Shown here: piece after piece, positions 13,036 through 25,830 of the stretch
Layout: the number at the start of each line of letters is the position of its first letter
Numbering within the stretch: position 1 is the first letter of the stretch
DNA from: Lates calcarifer
Lineage: Eukaryota; Chordata; Actinopteri; Centropomidae
Reading direction: 5' to 3'
DNA: 64,000 nucleotides
Assembly (NCBI RefSeq): GCF_001640805.2
Contig: NC_066835.1
Coordinates: forward strand, 4,701,563-4,765,562
The notes under the pieces: model-generated
What the model saw: the letters and a program-made list of their open reading frames with translations, nothing else
What the model was told of the DNA's origin: nothing
Database searches by the model: none
Program-made: the position numbers and the translations under genes

Positions 13036-13486
13036 GAAATATGACACAAAACGCTTAAAGTGGTTTTACAACTAAAGGCTCAGCTGCAGCTGACCTTCAA
13101 TTACAGTCAAAATGGCCCTCATTTATCATACCATCGCTGACACCATGGGAAAACTGCACCACTAACATAAAAACCTGAGTCACAAAATGCAACATGACAA
13201 GCATAACAGTGTAGGCTCATGGCTGTGTGCATAAATCAGCGCTTTTTTCCCCCCACTGTTCATCACAGTCATGCAGGTTTTCAAGTGGACGATATAATAA
13301 TGCAGACATCTTAAGGATATATGAGTATCATATGTCTAAGAAGGGGTAAGACCAGCCCTCAGAACAGTTTCAGTTATCCTTCTCTCATACTGCAGCCTGA
13401 GCTGTGCCTGTTTCATAAAAGAGCTTTCTTCAAGAAGGAAAGCCTCCAGTGCACGAGGAGATGAAGGAGCTGCAAATCCATTTCTT

Positions 13487-13536
13487 ATAAAGGTTCAATG
13501 ATGTTTACACTATAAAGGTTCAGTGATGTTTACACT
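13487..13536. repeat. 25-bp direct tandem duplication
   Basis: ATAAAGGTTCAATGATGTTT plus ACACT is followed immediately by a second copy that differs at one base (CAATG versus CAGTG). This is a simple two-copy tandem duplication. Confidence 0.85.
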
Positions 13537-16199
13537 GGGTGATTGGGGAGGCTGTGGAAGGGGTCTGACTTCATCCTGCTGTTGATCAAATCCGCTGCAT
13601 GTGAGGGGTGCGATCATGCTGAAACACAGGAACATTGAGAAGGAGCAATGTTTACACCATAGGATGGAATTGGTTCAGTGAGATGACTTTGCATGCCCCA
13701 GTCACTACATGATCATACTGAGTAATCTTTAGATGCAAACACTCCCAGTAGACTGCTGACAAACCATGAAAGATCCATCCCTATGGTAGCACCACTCTGA
13801 ACCACTCGCACAAAGAGATTTGTGGTGTGTTCAGGTGATTTACATAAGATAGCATTTCACATTTACATAATTAGCTCATATTTTTTGTGATTAGTTAGTA
13901 TTAGTAAATGAGATTCATGACCTATCATACAAGTCATAAAGGTGCCTTAGCCTTTCCAAACAGAGAGGAGAACACTTATTTGGCCTAAAGGAGCTATTTG
14001 TAAGTTTTTCTATTGCTAAATAGCGTTAAACATCAGCATTAATGTCAGAGAGGTCAGTGCCAAGGTTTGACCAGAGTAAAAGTTTACTTCTTCCTGGACT
14101 TCTTCAATTTTTGCCTGTCATGTATTGATTATGAGGCAGCTGAAATCTGCTGCTATCCATTTCATCACAAACTTCATAGACTTCACTGATAAGTTATGTT
14201 ACAGTTCTAAAATAAGCTGTGTTAGTTGACACCGTCAGAATTCGAATAAAATGCATTTTGTAATAAAAATGTTTTTACATATGTATGATTAATTATAAAT
14301 CTAGATATCTGGTAAAATTGACATCGAATATGTTTACCTTTTTAAATAGTTTTCATTAATTAGAGAAATAAAAAAAAATGAAGGGTTAATCTGAATATTT
14401 AAAATGCAGGTCATCAAGGCTTGGCTTGGCATGGTGCAGCTGAAGTGGACTGACCAGGGCCCACTGAAAAACCCTACAATATTCTATGACAGATTTCCAT
14501 GACAACTTCTTATTCCATGAACCACTTAACAAGACATCTTTCTTCTGTTCCAGCACAGTGTTGCTCTGATGATGCATTATTAGCACTTGAAATATTTTCT
14601 TTTTTTGTCTCAGATCTCCTAATGTGACTATCAACATTGCTAAACTTTATGTTTTTGTTGGTTTCCAACAACAGAACTTGAATCTCTGGTAACAATCTCA
14701 TGAACGCACACCTCTCAAACAGGTGTTTACATTAGGTAAAAAGGAACAAGTACAGTTTGGTGAATCCCATGTGGCACAAAATTTAAAGATGGTTATCACT
14801 CTATACAGCTTTTCCTACACTGCTCAGGTCTTTGTGTCTTGTTGTCTTGTTCTTTTTACACTGATTTGGTAGAATGAGCCGTGGAGCTTTTACCAATTAG
14901 TCTTGGCAGATATGTGTTGCGTTTCCAATCAAAACTAAAGCATATGATAATGTTGATAAAGAAAATAAACATTTATTTAAATTAGAGTTAATTCAAAAAA
15001 GCCTTTATTTAATCTTTAAAATGGCTGTAGTACAACCTGAACTTCATTCTCCTGTCAAGTTGATGAAAAGTGAACAGTCCTGCAGTTGTGTGTTTCATCT
15101 GGTTGATTGTTCATGTATGTTTTTACTTATGTAATTGTGTTTGCATGATTAACTTACTGCATTTCTTACTGGACATTCACATCACGGTTTTATTGCCGGA
15201 AAAAAACATTTGAATTTGGTGGTTTGGTTCTGCTCCGATGCTACAGAAACGAATATGTGTGGACTTGACACATTCTGTCTCCGGGCTCATGAAACCCCCC
15301 ACCAACCCCCCAGCAGAGCCTTAGGTACACAACATTTGAATGAACAAGAACACATATAGAGAAACACTCTGATTTCACCTAAATCTAAATGCTAATGCAG
15401 GGGGAGGCTGGGGATATGGAGGGAGTTAACTTTGCAGTGTAGTCGGCAGCAGTGTTAGCTGAGAGTAAGAAGTGCTGAGAATTGGAATGACACCAAAACT
15501 TTTTACATTACATTGATCACAGAGTTGACTAGAGATCATGGTCGTATATGATTGGATGGTGAATGGAACACGTGCTTTGTATATTGAACAATGTCTGGGC
15601 CTTCTGGAAAAACTGCAAGGTTATATTTGTGACAGACAATACAGACGCAGAGCTGTTATGTTTCCTGATTGCTGAAGCAAATTACTTGACTTTATGAAAA
15701 GTCTGAGCAACTTAATAGCATTCTATGACCTGTACACTCCAGACATAATCTACAATCCAGTGATGGCTTTTAGGCTGTATGGTTTAACCTTTTCCAGCAT
15801 CCACAATGTGCTTGTCCTTCCTCTTCCTTGTCATGTGCAGTGCAATCCAACAACTCAGTTAACATATGAGATATTCAACACTGCATTGACCTTTGATCAT
15901 GCTCTCTGAAAGAATACATTAACTTCACATTATTCAACTAGAGTGCATCATGAGTGCAAGCAGGGCCCTCTTAGTTGTGTTAATTCTTTAGAATTAGTTC
16001 AGTGGGCTGGTTCATATTCAGTACTGTGCTCTATTTAGAATAAAAGCAGGCAAAATAAAGTAAAAGTGAAAATTGTAAGTTCAAACAGAGTCAGTATACC
16101 ACATTATGTTGCACGATCAACATCAAAACCTGTTACATGTGTTTGTGACCACTTTCAGGTGTGCATTTGCAATTTCACCACGGAGCACCACGTCAAAGT

Positions 16200-16620
16200 C
16201 TTTAAGGATTGTTGTCAACACGCCCCAGAAGACCCAACCATCATGTTGAGGATCAGTCTATGGCCTGCAGTCTCCAGACTCCAAGCGTGCTCATGATTTT
16301 CTTCAACATTCAAAGGGTTGTGCACTGAGAATTTATTCCCTAGGACTATCAGACTATCAATGCTCACAGATTTTTGGTTGCATCAACACAATAGTCACTC
16401 TCCATGTGTTCTACAGGTGGAAAGTGGCTCCCCTGCGACTTTGTCCTCTTCACTAAAATGAAATTAAAGCTGGAGGGTGTGACAGTGGATGAGATCCAGT
16501 GCAAGTTGCAAATGGTGCTTGACACGATTATAGAATGGGACTTCCAGGGAGTGTTTCAAGCATGGCAGGAGCACTGGTAGCAGTGTATCACTGCACAGAT
16601 TGACTACTTCAAAGGAGATG
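16200..16620 (+). mobile_element. mariner (SETMAR-type) transposase C-terminal remnant
   Basis: In one plus-strand frame, broken by stops, the translation shows the ordered landmarks of a mariner-family transposase: an Gln-Ser-Met-Ala stretch near 16255, FFNIQRVVH near 16301, CDFVLFTKMKLKLEG near 16436-16475, then EIQ..VLDTIIEWDFQGVFQAWQ and finally DYFKGDGSQ near 16599-16625. These correspond to the CDFFLFPKLK..LKG and AWKKRW..CI..GDYFEGD blocks of the family. Stops within HW*QC and after VVH show it is dead. The N-terminal helix-turn-helix region was not found. Confidence 0.7.
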
Positions 16621-17489
16621 GCAGCCAAATTTAAATCAGGTACAGTTTTAGATGTAGTCTCAGAACTTTTTGATTATACTCTGTATGAAGCCAAAAAGAG
16701 AGAAGAGGAGGAAGTTAATCATTGGCTCATTAGGGATGGGACGCTTATTAGTGATCAAAAAATAACTGAATGGGTCACAAGATGGGTCCAAGGAAGAAAA
16801 AACTAACTTTTTCATTTTTGCATTTTCTTGTGAAATATTGTAGAGTTTTACCTCTTCAGGCCTCAAAAAACTGAAACAGTCTGAACAGGTAAAACCACTC
16901 TTTGATTGAATTGCTCACATCTCAGACATGCAACCTGTGACAGCAGGTTACAAGAAAATATTGGTTCATATGAAGGAGTCACAAGCAAAAAACTAATCAT
17001 CTCCTAAATGGTCTTTGCAAAAGTGGCAGACACTCTGATTCCTATCCAGGCATTTTTATCTTCCACAAACTCCTGGGATTCTGGTGTTGCCTAACCTCAA
17101 GTTACAAATGGCCTGTCTGTTTTTATGCAACAGATAATTTTCCAGTGACATTAAGATGGTGTGCTGACACACTTTGGGAGCTTGCAATGTCACTTCTGTT
17201 GAAGCAGGTTTTTTTAGCCCCTGTTCGACAGTTACTTTCAAGCAGCTGATCTCACGTTTTTGTGTGAGCCAGAGAGAAGACAAACAGCAGTAACACCTTC
17301 AAAATCCCCGGTGATCCACACAGAGATATACAAGTTAAGCAAATACTAATACGATATAAATCTGTGTTTAGTTTCTTTGTAGCAGCTGCCTCCAGAAGCC
17401 AATGATTCTTTTTTTACCTGCTATGTCACTATCACTGTCACTTTAATTTTCAAGTCCCTACACTATACATGCATACAACACACATGCTG
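16621..17489. other. no recognised feature
   Basis: AT-rich DNA between a mariner remnant and a LINE remnant. Short open frames have no recognisable similarity. Confidence 0.5.
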
Positions 17490-18115
17490 TGACTAACCTA
17501 TCAAAAGAATCTAATCTGATATGTACTGGTAAATCAAGCTTTCAGACATAGCTCTGGAAGCCTGCTTATGCAGCTCCTTGGTGGCAGTCTCAAGTGAACT
17601 ACTATAATTTACTATGACACCTAGATATTTAAGACCCACTCCTTCACATAAAAACTGAAATTTTCTACAACCACATTTTTTTGCTTTCATTTTAATATTA
17701 TTGACCTTGAGCTTTAGGTTCTTGCACAAGTGATCCACTGCTTCTGCAGTTCCTCTTTTGCTGTGGATATCATAATCATACTGCCAGCGTGATCAGTTTT
17801 CACCATTGCCAGTCCCAGTTAAGCCTACAAAAAAACTGATGTTAAAAAAAATGATTCAGTGTTTTTGTTCATATTCATTACTGCATCCAGGAATTGGACT
17901 TGAATATCTGATCTCAGCAGTTTGTGCCAGAATTCATTCCTCCTAACTGTATCAAATGCCATACTGTAATCAATAAAAGAACAGAAAAGGCAAAACAATA
18001 CAAATCAATATGTTTCAGTAAGAAGATGTGATCAGGGCTGGAGTAAATCTGGCTTGATTTTCCTTAAGGATGGTATCATCCTCACAGAACTTACACAGCC
18101 TTACACTCAGTGAGA
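17490..18115 (-). mobile_element. non-LTR retrotransposon (LINE) reverse transcriptase remnant
   Basis: Reading the minus strand from about 18100 down, the translated pieces appear in the order of a LINE reverse transcriptase. First comes a QARFTPA.. / DHIF-LLK-like block (compare GFRPGRSTxDHIFxLK), then FIDYSMAFDTVRRNEFWHKL near 17995-17930 (the (V/F)D-x-x-x-AFD catalytic block), then a degraded catalytic ADD block near 17800-17760, then DHLCKNLKLKVN near 17738, and LKYLGVIVNYSSSLETA near 17625-17570. Stops and frame changes separate the blocks. The clade (L1/Tx1, CR1, Rex or other) cannot be set from this alone. Confidence 0.75.
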
Positions 18116-19309
18116 CTGGGAATTGTTCACCCTAACAACTGAAGACTGTGGTAACTGTGTAATTACTATCATAATCAGTTTTAGAATAACTCCCTTGATT
18201 TCTCAGAAAATGTGGCCCGTGCAGTTATCTATTATGTTCTTTTAACCAGTGACACAGTAGATGTACAAATTTCAAACAAATCACCAAACTTTTCCATAGT
18301 ATTAGTTGAGGAAGAGCACTAGAGTCCTGTTTTATATTAGCTGTTTGAGATCAGTTCTTTAATTAATGTATCATTCACTGGCTCACCTGCCAGCTATGAG
18401 GCTGACTAGTAACATCTAATCATATTTATGCAGGTGTACAGTGCAGCCATTACAATTGTAACCTTAAACTTTACATTACTCTGCTAATATACATATTCTC
18501 CATGCTGCAGCAGTTCCCTGCAGCTCCCATCCATTTAAAAAAAAAAAATTGGGTTATTTTTTATGAAATGGCTCACAGTAGTGAGGTACTTAGCCAGCTG
18601 CAAACCAAGGACATCACATCTCCTGGTCGGCACTGTAATCCCTTGGCCACCATGATGCCCACCTATTTTGGTATTGCTGAATTAAGTAATATTTCATGAT
18701 CATGCATGTGCTTGTTTGCCAAACACAATCCTTTTTGAGACTTGGATTCTTTGAGAGATCCCAAGCCTTTTCCTCTAAATCTACCTGTACACCCATTTCC
18801 TATAAATAGTCAATGACAAAAAGCCCAAGGTAACCACATAACACATTAAAGTTTTTTATCAGTCAGTTTGACCTGCATAAAACATGATAATTTGTGCTAT
18901 TTTCATGACCAACCTTTCTGCAATTTAGACGCCAAATACTGGGCCTCTAAGAGGGGCTGATTGTTAAGGCTGTTATTGCTGCAAATTGCCATCCAGCTGA
19001 GTGTGACTCACCTCTGTTGTGCTTTTGTGATGTAGTTCCTTCAAAGTTATGTAGTGTCTCCATTATTTAGTCCATCCCTTGGAGCAGCAGACTAGTTCAG
19101 AAAGCAGGCAAAATGAATGGTCGTTTCTAATTTGCTCCAAATGTAATTTCTCATAATATTCATGATGCTCATATATACTGTCTGACTTAGAAAAACAAAG
19201 AGGATTGCAGTCATTTTCATGTGACAGTTTTTGTGGAAGCCCTGCTGATTTTAGGAAATTGCCAATGTTAATTGGCAGGTTTCATCATGTGGTAAAAAAA
19301 ATTTGTGTG
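18116..19309. other. no recognised feature
   Basis: Non-coding AT-rich DNA. The LINE may extend further into this stretch but I see no additional RT motif. Confidence 0.45.
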
Positions 19310-19385
19310 TGCTACAAGTTCAGTATGTGTTACTATGTGGATTCAAACCGTACAGACAACTGCTTTACCTCCTGACCACTAAGAA
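19310..19385 (-). repeat. degraded tRNA-derived SINE head
   Basis: The minus strand has TGGTCAGGAGGTAAAGCAG (A-box-like) followed by CGGTTTGAATCCA (B-box-like), with a shortened spacer between them. It resembles the head of the SINE at 21965-22262 but lacks its body. Confidence 0.45.
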
Positions 19386-19989
19386 TACTTGTTTCAGTCC
19401 AGATGTGAGATTGATCTTCATGGCGCAACTGGGATCAAATTGATAAATGCTTTATTTTTCAGGGAAATTAGTGCAGATTCATTTTGTGATCCAAATGTGT
19501 CACGCACTCCCTTGATAAATGAGATCTTACTTGATAAATGTGTTTGCTTGCTCCACGTAATAAGAGAACTTGACGTTTGATAATTCTTTACCACTTGTTC
19601 CCATTCGTTTTTAGCAGCAACAAAGACATATGGTTCTCATCTGCATGTGTGGGGAAATAAAGCAGCGAGGCTATGTGGGACGACTCCAATTTGTGTCAGG
19701 GCCTCACCCCTTTAAAGCTTCTGGATAAACACCCAGGCGCTATACTGTCCCCTATCATTTTCAACAGGGCCCGCTCACAGCGAGTGTGGCCTCACATAGA
19801 GCCAGCAAAGCGGAGAGCCACGGTATCTTTTAGCATTCATGTATTCGCTCAGAACTCAGTCAAAGCAGTGAAAGCTGTGAACACAGCCAACTGGGGATCT
19901 CTGGGAAACAGGTCTCGTCCCATTTCATCCTTTATGAATCAAAGCACACTCCAGGACTTGGATTGAGAACAATGCCCCTGGAACGGGAC
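19386..19989. other. no gene recognised; relatively unique DNA
   Basis: No repeat landmarks. 19640-19900 is less AT-rich than its surroundings and has unusually protein-neutral, repeat-free sequence, so it may be conserved non-coding DNA; this is only an impression without an alignment. Confidence 0.3.
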
Positions 19990-20560
19990 ACCATCCATCT
20001 TGCTGCTCAATGCAAATGCGATGGCTGGGTTCGTAAGGGCTGCATGCTTGCACGTGCAGGCTCCAGTGCATGACTCAAGTGCATTTGCGCATGCAACGGT
20101 ATAGTGCCGCAATAGTGCATCGAACGTAACGCCAAGGTGTCGCCCTCTGAGCTCATTACAGTTGATAAGTCATCGGTTGAAAACGACGGCATGTGAGGGA
20201 GGGAGGGGTGGCAACCGCACGGTTAACGAGGGAGAAGCACCGAGAGCGCCAGAGGAGTTGGAGCTTTGTCCTTCCTCCCACACTCAGCATCTCTTGCCTG
20301 GATTCCCCGCTATTGTTCTCTAATAAGCCAGGCTTCTTGCTGTTGCTCACATGTCTGTTTGTGTGTGTAACATCCATCCATAACAACATCATTATCAGGT
20401 TTTGTTTGAAGCCCCTCACCGCTCCCTTTCTCTCTCTCTATCTCTTGCTCTCTCTCTCTCTCTCTTCCCTCCCCTCTTCTGCCTCATCTGCTCATCCTTG
20501 GCAGGCTCGGGTAAGCCGGCGCTGAGGAGAGGAAGCAGAGGGAAGGGAAAAGGAGGGGAA
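19990..20560 (+). promoter_or_regulatory. CpG-richer block with splice-donor-like end (candidate promoter/first exon)
   Basis: CpG dinucleotides are clearly denser here than in the surrounding tens of kilobases; examples are ATCGAACGTAACGCC near 20118, GAAAACGACGGC near 20178 and CCGCACGGTTAACG near 20215. Near the end, GGCAGGCTCGG is followed by GTAAGC (from about 20510), which matches a 5' splice site. A (CT)n tract at about 20430-20467 lies in between. The open frame crossing this interval has low protein character, so a non-coding first exon or 5' UTR fits better than a coding exon. This is inference only. Confidence 0.3.
20430..20467. repeat. (CT)n-rich tract
   Basis: Imperfect CT repeats directly visible, a polypyrimidine tract on the plus strand. 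Confidence 0.85.
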
Positions 20561-20686
20561 GATGTGGAGTGAAGAAACTGTGTTGGCTGCATTAGCATAT
20601 CAGACACATGGTGAGGGCTGGAGATTGGGTACTGGAGCAGATGTCGATTTACATATTCAACATTGGGCCAGTGGTGCATGTGTACA

Positions 20687-20727
<41 letters not shown>

Positions 20728-21072
20728 AGGAAAAAAAAAAGTAATGGATGTCATCAGTGTGAAAGAAGCATGGGTGGAGCAGAAGTGGATGGATGGGAAT
20801 GGAATCACAATCAGAGGAAACGCTCCCATGCATCCGACTTGACCGGTGACACTCGTTTCGCTCCGAGAAAGTAAATGAATCTCTTTGTTTTCTGGAATAA
20901 GATTAGCATAAAAAGACGATGGCTGTGATTGACGGGTGTGTTTTGCAGACTTTTTGGCAAGCTCCGGGAGCTGATCAAAGCCTGAAAAGCTGTCTGACAG
21001 TATTGATGTAGTTAATTAGAGTAAACACAGAGCACTCACACGCCGCCTCGTTATCTGCTACTCACACACACA

Positions 21073-21112
<40 letters not shown>

Positions 21113-21964
21113 CGTTAATATGTGTTTGTCTTTATCGCTCTATTCAAAAGTCTGAAATGTGAAACCTCTCTAATCTACCTCTCTCTCTTTGTGTTTTAGT
21201 GTTTGGAACATTTTTTTATTCCTTGTTTTATATGCTTTCAGCTTCACCTCTCAACTCTTTAAAAACTTTCTTTCGAACCTCTTTCTTTCCCTGTGCAGCA
21301 TCCTAACTTTGTACTGGGTTCTATTTTTCCCTGCTTCCCTGTCTCTTTCTAGAGGGAGAACAGGTGGTTGCAGGGAACAGCTGCAGCTGTATTCCAACTC
21401 CAGAATAGTGAGGAAGTCAAACACACATGAATCACTCTCGAGCACCGCTGGGCCAACATGGAGTGTGCTTCTGAGAGAGTGAAAGTTTTGGGGGAGGGGG
21501 GATCAGGTATGTATGAGTGCAATGAGCGTGATGGTAAAAAAAAAAAAGAAAAAAAAAAAGAAAAAGATAGAAAGGAGCTGAAAAAAGGAGGGCAGTATTT
21601 GTGCTGGAGTAATGGTGAGACTTATTATTCCACGCATGGAGTCAGCCTTGTATCTGATACAGAAGAAGGTGAAAAATTAGAAATGTGCACCCACATGCAC
21701 GAACACACATACACACACATGCAAGTACACACCAACATGTGGACACGCTGTGTAGTCTAGGGAATAGTTTAATCAAGAGTTGGATAATGAGTACTCATGA
21801 AGAACCAAGACTGTTAACATATTATTAGCATGCATAGACAAAATAAATAAATACATAACAATAACTCATATATTTACTCACTGAGTAGGAATACAACTAG
21901 TAAATAAAACTTCCTAAGGTTATAAACCTAAGCAGTATTTATCAATGCACAATAACTAAACTTT
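20561..21964. other. non-coding DNA with microsatellites
   Basis: Includes (TG)n at about 20690-20724, (CA)n at 21062-21110 with one interruption, an A-rich tract at about 21536-21566 and (CA)-rich DNA at 21700-21730. 20870-21060 is repeat-free and contains CpG and TAATTAG motifs, which could mark a conserved element. Confidence 0.45.
21062..21110. repeat. (CA)n microsatellite
   Basis: About 24 CA units with one TA interruption. Confidence 0.95.
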
Positions 21965-22262
21965 ATTATGAATGGCCTACTCATATAGCGATTTTCTATT
22001 CGTATCGACCATTCAAAGCACTTTACACTACGTGTCACATTCACACATTCACACACACATTCATACAGCCCTTACCCTGCACACAGAGCACTCTGACACA
22101 TCCACACCCATTCACACACAGATGACACACATCGGGGGCAACGTGGGGTTCAATATCTTGCCCAAGGACACTTCGGCACAGACTGGAGAAGCCAGGGGAT
22201 CGAACCGCTGACCTTCCAATTAGTGGGCAACCTGCTCTACCTCCTGAACCGCAGCTGCCTCA
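21965..22262 (-). repeat. tRNA-derived SINE, near full length
   Basis: On the minus strand the element starts near 22262 with a tRNA-like head. The A box lies at 22234-22252 (GCGGTTCAGGAGGTAGAGC) and the B box at 22196-22206 (GGTTCGATCCC), with normal tRNA-like spacing. The body follows: CCGAAGTGTCCTTGGGCAAG near 22176, an AACCCCACGTTGCCCC block, a CA/TG-rich middle, and the end block AGTGTAAAGTGCTTTGAATG near 22024 leading to AGAAAATCGCTATATGAGTA. This layout matches a very common teleost SINE. I do not assign a family name. It would have been transcribed by RNA polymerase III. Confidence 0.75.
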
Positions 22263-25200
22263 CTTACATGTCTTTTTGCTCTATTTTTTACAATATTGTC
22301 TGAAAGCATTTTATGCCTTATGTAAAACACCTCACATTGCCTCTCTGGTTGAAAGGTGATTATATTTCTTTCTTTCTTTATTTATTTGGCACATATTGGG
22401 TTCCTTTGATTTAGCCTCACACAGGCTGAAGGTAAATCTGGTTAACTCCATTCTCGTTACTGTTCATGGTCTTTTATGGTCACAGTGTTTTTTCAGCCAC
22501 TATATATAGGAGTTTGCATCGTTAGTGGCAGAATCCGCTACTCCCACGCTAGATTGAGATTGCCTTAACATGCATGAAGGATTCACAGTAAACAATGCAT
22601 GCATCTAATCTCATTTTATCACCCTGATAACAACCTCACTGTTGGCTCTCCTAACATTACATATCTGAGCTCTAAGAAGTTGCTGCTAATGTTTGCCCAA
22701 CATTTCCTCCTGCTGCTTCTCCACACTGAACTAGCAAAATGCAGGGTGGCTTTTATTGCGGAAGCATGGCTTTTATTGTGAAGCAGAAAATGCAGTGTAT
22801 TTGTAACTATGGTAAAGTTGAAGTACCAGTTAATTTCATTAAAATGTAATTTTGGAGGGCAATAGATCCAAAAATTCAGTGGTGTCACGTCTCTGGCTAT
22901 CCATATAAAAAAAGTTCAGGTATGTGCATATGTGCATACATGAATAGTAGTTTACACTTATACATTATGTATAAATTCTTTGTACATATGTGTATGTGAA
23001 TAATTATCACCATCAGACATAACTATGTAGTTTAATTTACATGAACACAGGCATACATGCAGATGCAAATGGCCAATGCTTCCTGGCATGTAGACACACA
23101 TTTATGCAAAATACACCTACTCACCCACCACACACTACAATATATACACTTATAGCCACTTACACACACACACACACACACACATGTAGACAGATATACA
23201 CACTCACACACCCACCATACAGTATAAGGTATACAATTTACTGTATACAGTGTTATCAGACACCTCCCAGGGGCAATATGTGTTTGTGCCTGTGGCTAGA
23301 AAATATTCTCCCCAGACTGACCATGTCTCAAACACAACAGTCATCCACGGAAGTTGTGTTTGTGCCTGTGGCACAGCTGTAGACTGATACTGCTGCGACC
23401 CGCAAGATTGCAGCCACCTTTAAGGCCTTCTTCCCTATCCTCCATTTCTACCTTTTTCAATCCTTCATCTGTGGCTCGCAATCTCCTGTCCTGTGTGTCC
23501 CCCTCCTTTGCATCCCTTTGACTCCCTGGTCGTTCTTTTTTTTTTTTTTTAATGTTTTTTTTTTTAACTCTCCCTATTTTTCTCTCTTTTTTCCCTTTTC
23601 AATCCCCCTCTTCTCTCAGCTTTTGTGTCTATGGCCTCTTTCTTCTCTTCCCTCTTTCTGTCCCCCTGTACCAGACTCGGTCCGCTCTTGCACTCAATAT
23701 TGTATTGATTGGTTTCCCTCTGTGTTCTCTGACCTTGCTGTAATAGTGCCAGAGAGGTCACAGCAGATAGATTTCTCTAAAAAAGACACTGTCATGTTCG
23801 GTAATCTATGGTTGCACCGTGCCAATTAACGACAAATAGACTGCAGACCTTCCTCATTTAGCTTTTTTAACAGGCTAAATGCGTTTTGGTACCTGAGGTC
23901 CTGCGGCGGGGGAAAAAAACAGGACTTTCTATACCGGCAGGTGAGCGAAAATGGACATGAGAGAGATCACAAGGCTGCTGTGGAGGATACTGAATAGTAG
24001 CGTGAAATAGAAAAAGGGGTTTTAGGAGAGCACAATTGAAATGTATTGTGGCGCTGAAGGCCACGAATTACACAGAGAGAGACCAGGGATACATGGATAT
24101 TTCTGTCTCTTTCTCTCTGTTTTGCTTACATTTCTGTCTCCTCTTCCCTGCTGAATTCACTGTTGATATGTGAATAACGGAAAAACACATCCTCTGGCCA
24201 GACAGACCGCCTCGAGTCCCCACACACACACACTGCAGCATGCCAAAAAAAAACAAAAAAAAACACACACACACTGAAACACACATAAGCTCTGCATCAG
24301 CTGCCCCAGAGGAATGCTTCTTTCACAGATGGTGTGAGAAAATTCAGTGCTTCCATAGTGACACCCTCATGAAACTTTCAGCCCCCCCCCCATCCTCTCC
24401 TCCGCATTTCAATCTCAGGCATCGTTCTCTCCTCCTTCTCCCCGCTGTTATGGCTCATCTCCGGCGCTCCTGTCATCGCCCTCTCCTCCCTTCCCTCTCT
24501 CGCCTCTTTTTCAGTGCCCTTATCGAGAGACATGGTGAGCGTCAATACAACTTCCAAACTTGTCTTCCCTCATTCGTCTGCCCTTCCTACCCTCAAGCCG
24601 CTCTCTCTAGTAGCCCCCCCCCCCCCCTTTGCTTTAAGGTCAGACAACTCACTCTATTCTCTCCATCCCCTCCTCCAGTTTGCCCGTCCCTTTCTCCCAG
24701 TTCCTCTTTGAGCGCAGTGCTGTCATTGAGGCATGACTCTCTAGGGGTGCTAATGTAGGAAACTGTTAGCAGACATGCCACTGCAAGTTATTCTTCCTAA
24801 TGGGACCAGGGACTCCTTCCTCTTTCCACATAAACCCTCTTCCAGCTTTGCATTATACATCGCAGACAGCACCACTCACACTGTGGATGAATCAGAATGT
24901 GCACAGGAGAGAGACAGGGTGCCACTGCAATTTATGTGTGCTGGAGGACATCTCTAGTCTAGATAAAGATCTCATCTGGTTAGGGCCTGGCCTGAATGGC
25001 ACAGATTCAGTCTGGTTTGCAGACAAAATCATTGCCAGTGATTTGATTTGATTTTTTTCCAGTGATTTATGCAGGGGTGCTTGTTGACACCCTTTTCCCT
25101 GGTTGGAAAAAACAGCTGAGCCAATCAGGACTTTGTAGATGGGATCAAAAACTGGGATGTTCTGTACCAGAGCCAGAATGTGAACAAAACAGAATGCGAT

Positions 25201-25499
25201 TAGAGCAGCTTCACAGGTTGTCGACTGGTAGGAATAACAACTCTATGACCTATTTCTTTAAACAGCCTGACAAATGTTACGTGACTGTTCCTAAAAAGTG
25301 CTTTCGTTGCTTCTTGTGCCCAGTGAAAATGATATTAGCGGGACGAGTACATCAGTAACTTCTGTTTGCTTAGGCAAATTTCACTGGCGATGAACACTAA
25401 TAAATGAACACCAATACAAAAAATATGAACATCTAATATTGTGCGTTTTTTGGAAATATTATCCTGATTTATTTTCTTTCAGCAAGTTAAATGAGACGA
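22263..25499. other. no gene recognised; strand-asymmetric pyrimidine tracts
   Basis: Contains (CA)n at about 23162-23185 and long C+T-rich stretches on the plus strand at about 23440-23720 and 24380-24720, including C runs near 24381 and 24617. No exon recognised. 23870-24060 is less repetitive and has several CpG. Confidence 0.45.
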
Positions 25500-25830
25500 C
25501 TGACAACAACCTCTTGTCTGTGTGTTAGCTACAGAGCAGAAGGTGAATAGCTTAGCTTAGCACAAAGACTGGAAGCAGAGGGAAACAGCTAAGCACAGCT
25601 ACCAACACCTAACATGTATCTGCATTTATTCTGTTTTAGTTGGAGTTAACAGATTTCTGTAATCTTTGTACAGTGAAGCTGTTAGCGCTATAGCTTGAGT
25701 TCAGATGGAGAAGCCCTTGCTAATGGCCTCTCGGCTCTAGCTCTGTACTTACTGCATGTACATGAGAATGGTTTCAATCATCTCATCCAACTCTTGGAGG
25801 GAAACTGGAAAAATACTTGTCTCTGCTGAT
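25500..25830 (+). repeat. teleost interspersed repeat (AGCTTAGCTTAGCACAAAGACTGG family)
   Basis: TAGCTTAGCTTAGCACAAAG near 25548 followed by ACTGGAAGCAGAGGGAAACAGC, and later TGAGAATGGTTTCAATCATC near 25762 followed by TCATCCAACTC, are the two landmark blocks of a repeat abundant in fish introns. A shorter inverse-oriented relative is at 43225-43420. The transposon class is not certain. Confidence 0.6.

Larger units (their letters stand above)
10821..16199. other. no gene recognised; short tandem duplication and poly-T tract
   Basis: Over 5 kb of AT-rich non-coding DNA. It contains a 25-bp tandem duplication at 13487-13536, a 28-base T run at 13008-13035, a pyrimidine-rich stretch near 12480-12550 and a (TG)n near 12603-12630. 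13550-13800 has a vague resemblance to Tc1-like DNA that I could not substantiate. Confidence 0.45.

Noticed and set aside
13550..13800. Another Tc1-like fragment
   Set aside because: There is a vague resemblance to a transposase-region consensus, but no ordered set of landmarks could be confirmed.
20193..20525. 110-codon plus-strand frame in the CpG-richer block
   Set aside because: It runs through a CT repeat and across the splice-donor-like site. Composition is low in complexity and no domain is recognisable.
22190..22262. A functional tRNA gene
   Set aside because: The A and B boxes are present but the sequence continues into a known SINE-type body and lacks a proper acceptor stem and anticodon arm.
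24240..24758. 172-codon plus-strand frame
   Set aside because: It is generated by A-, C- and T-rich tracts that avoid stop codons, with Pro/Ser/Leu-rich low-complexity translation and no splice context.
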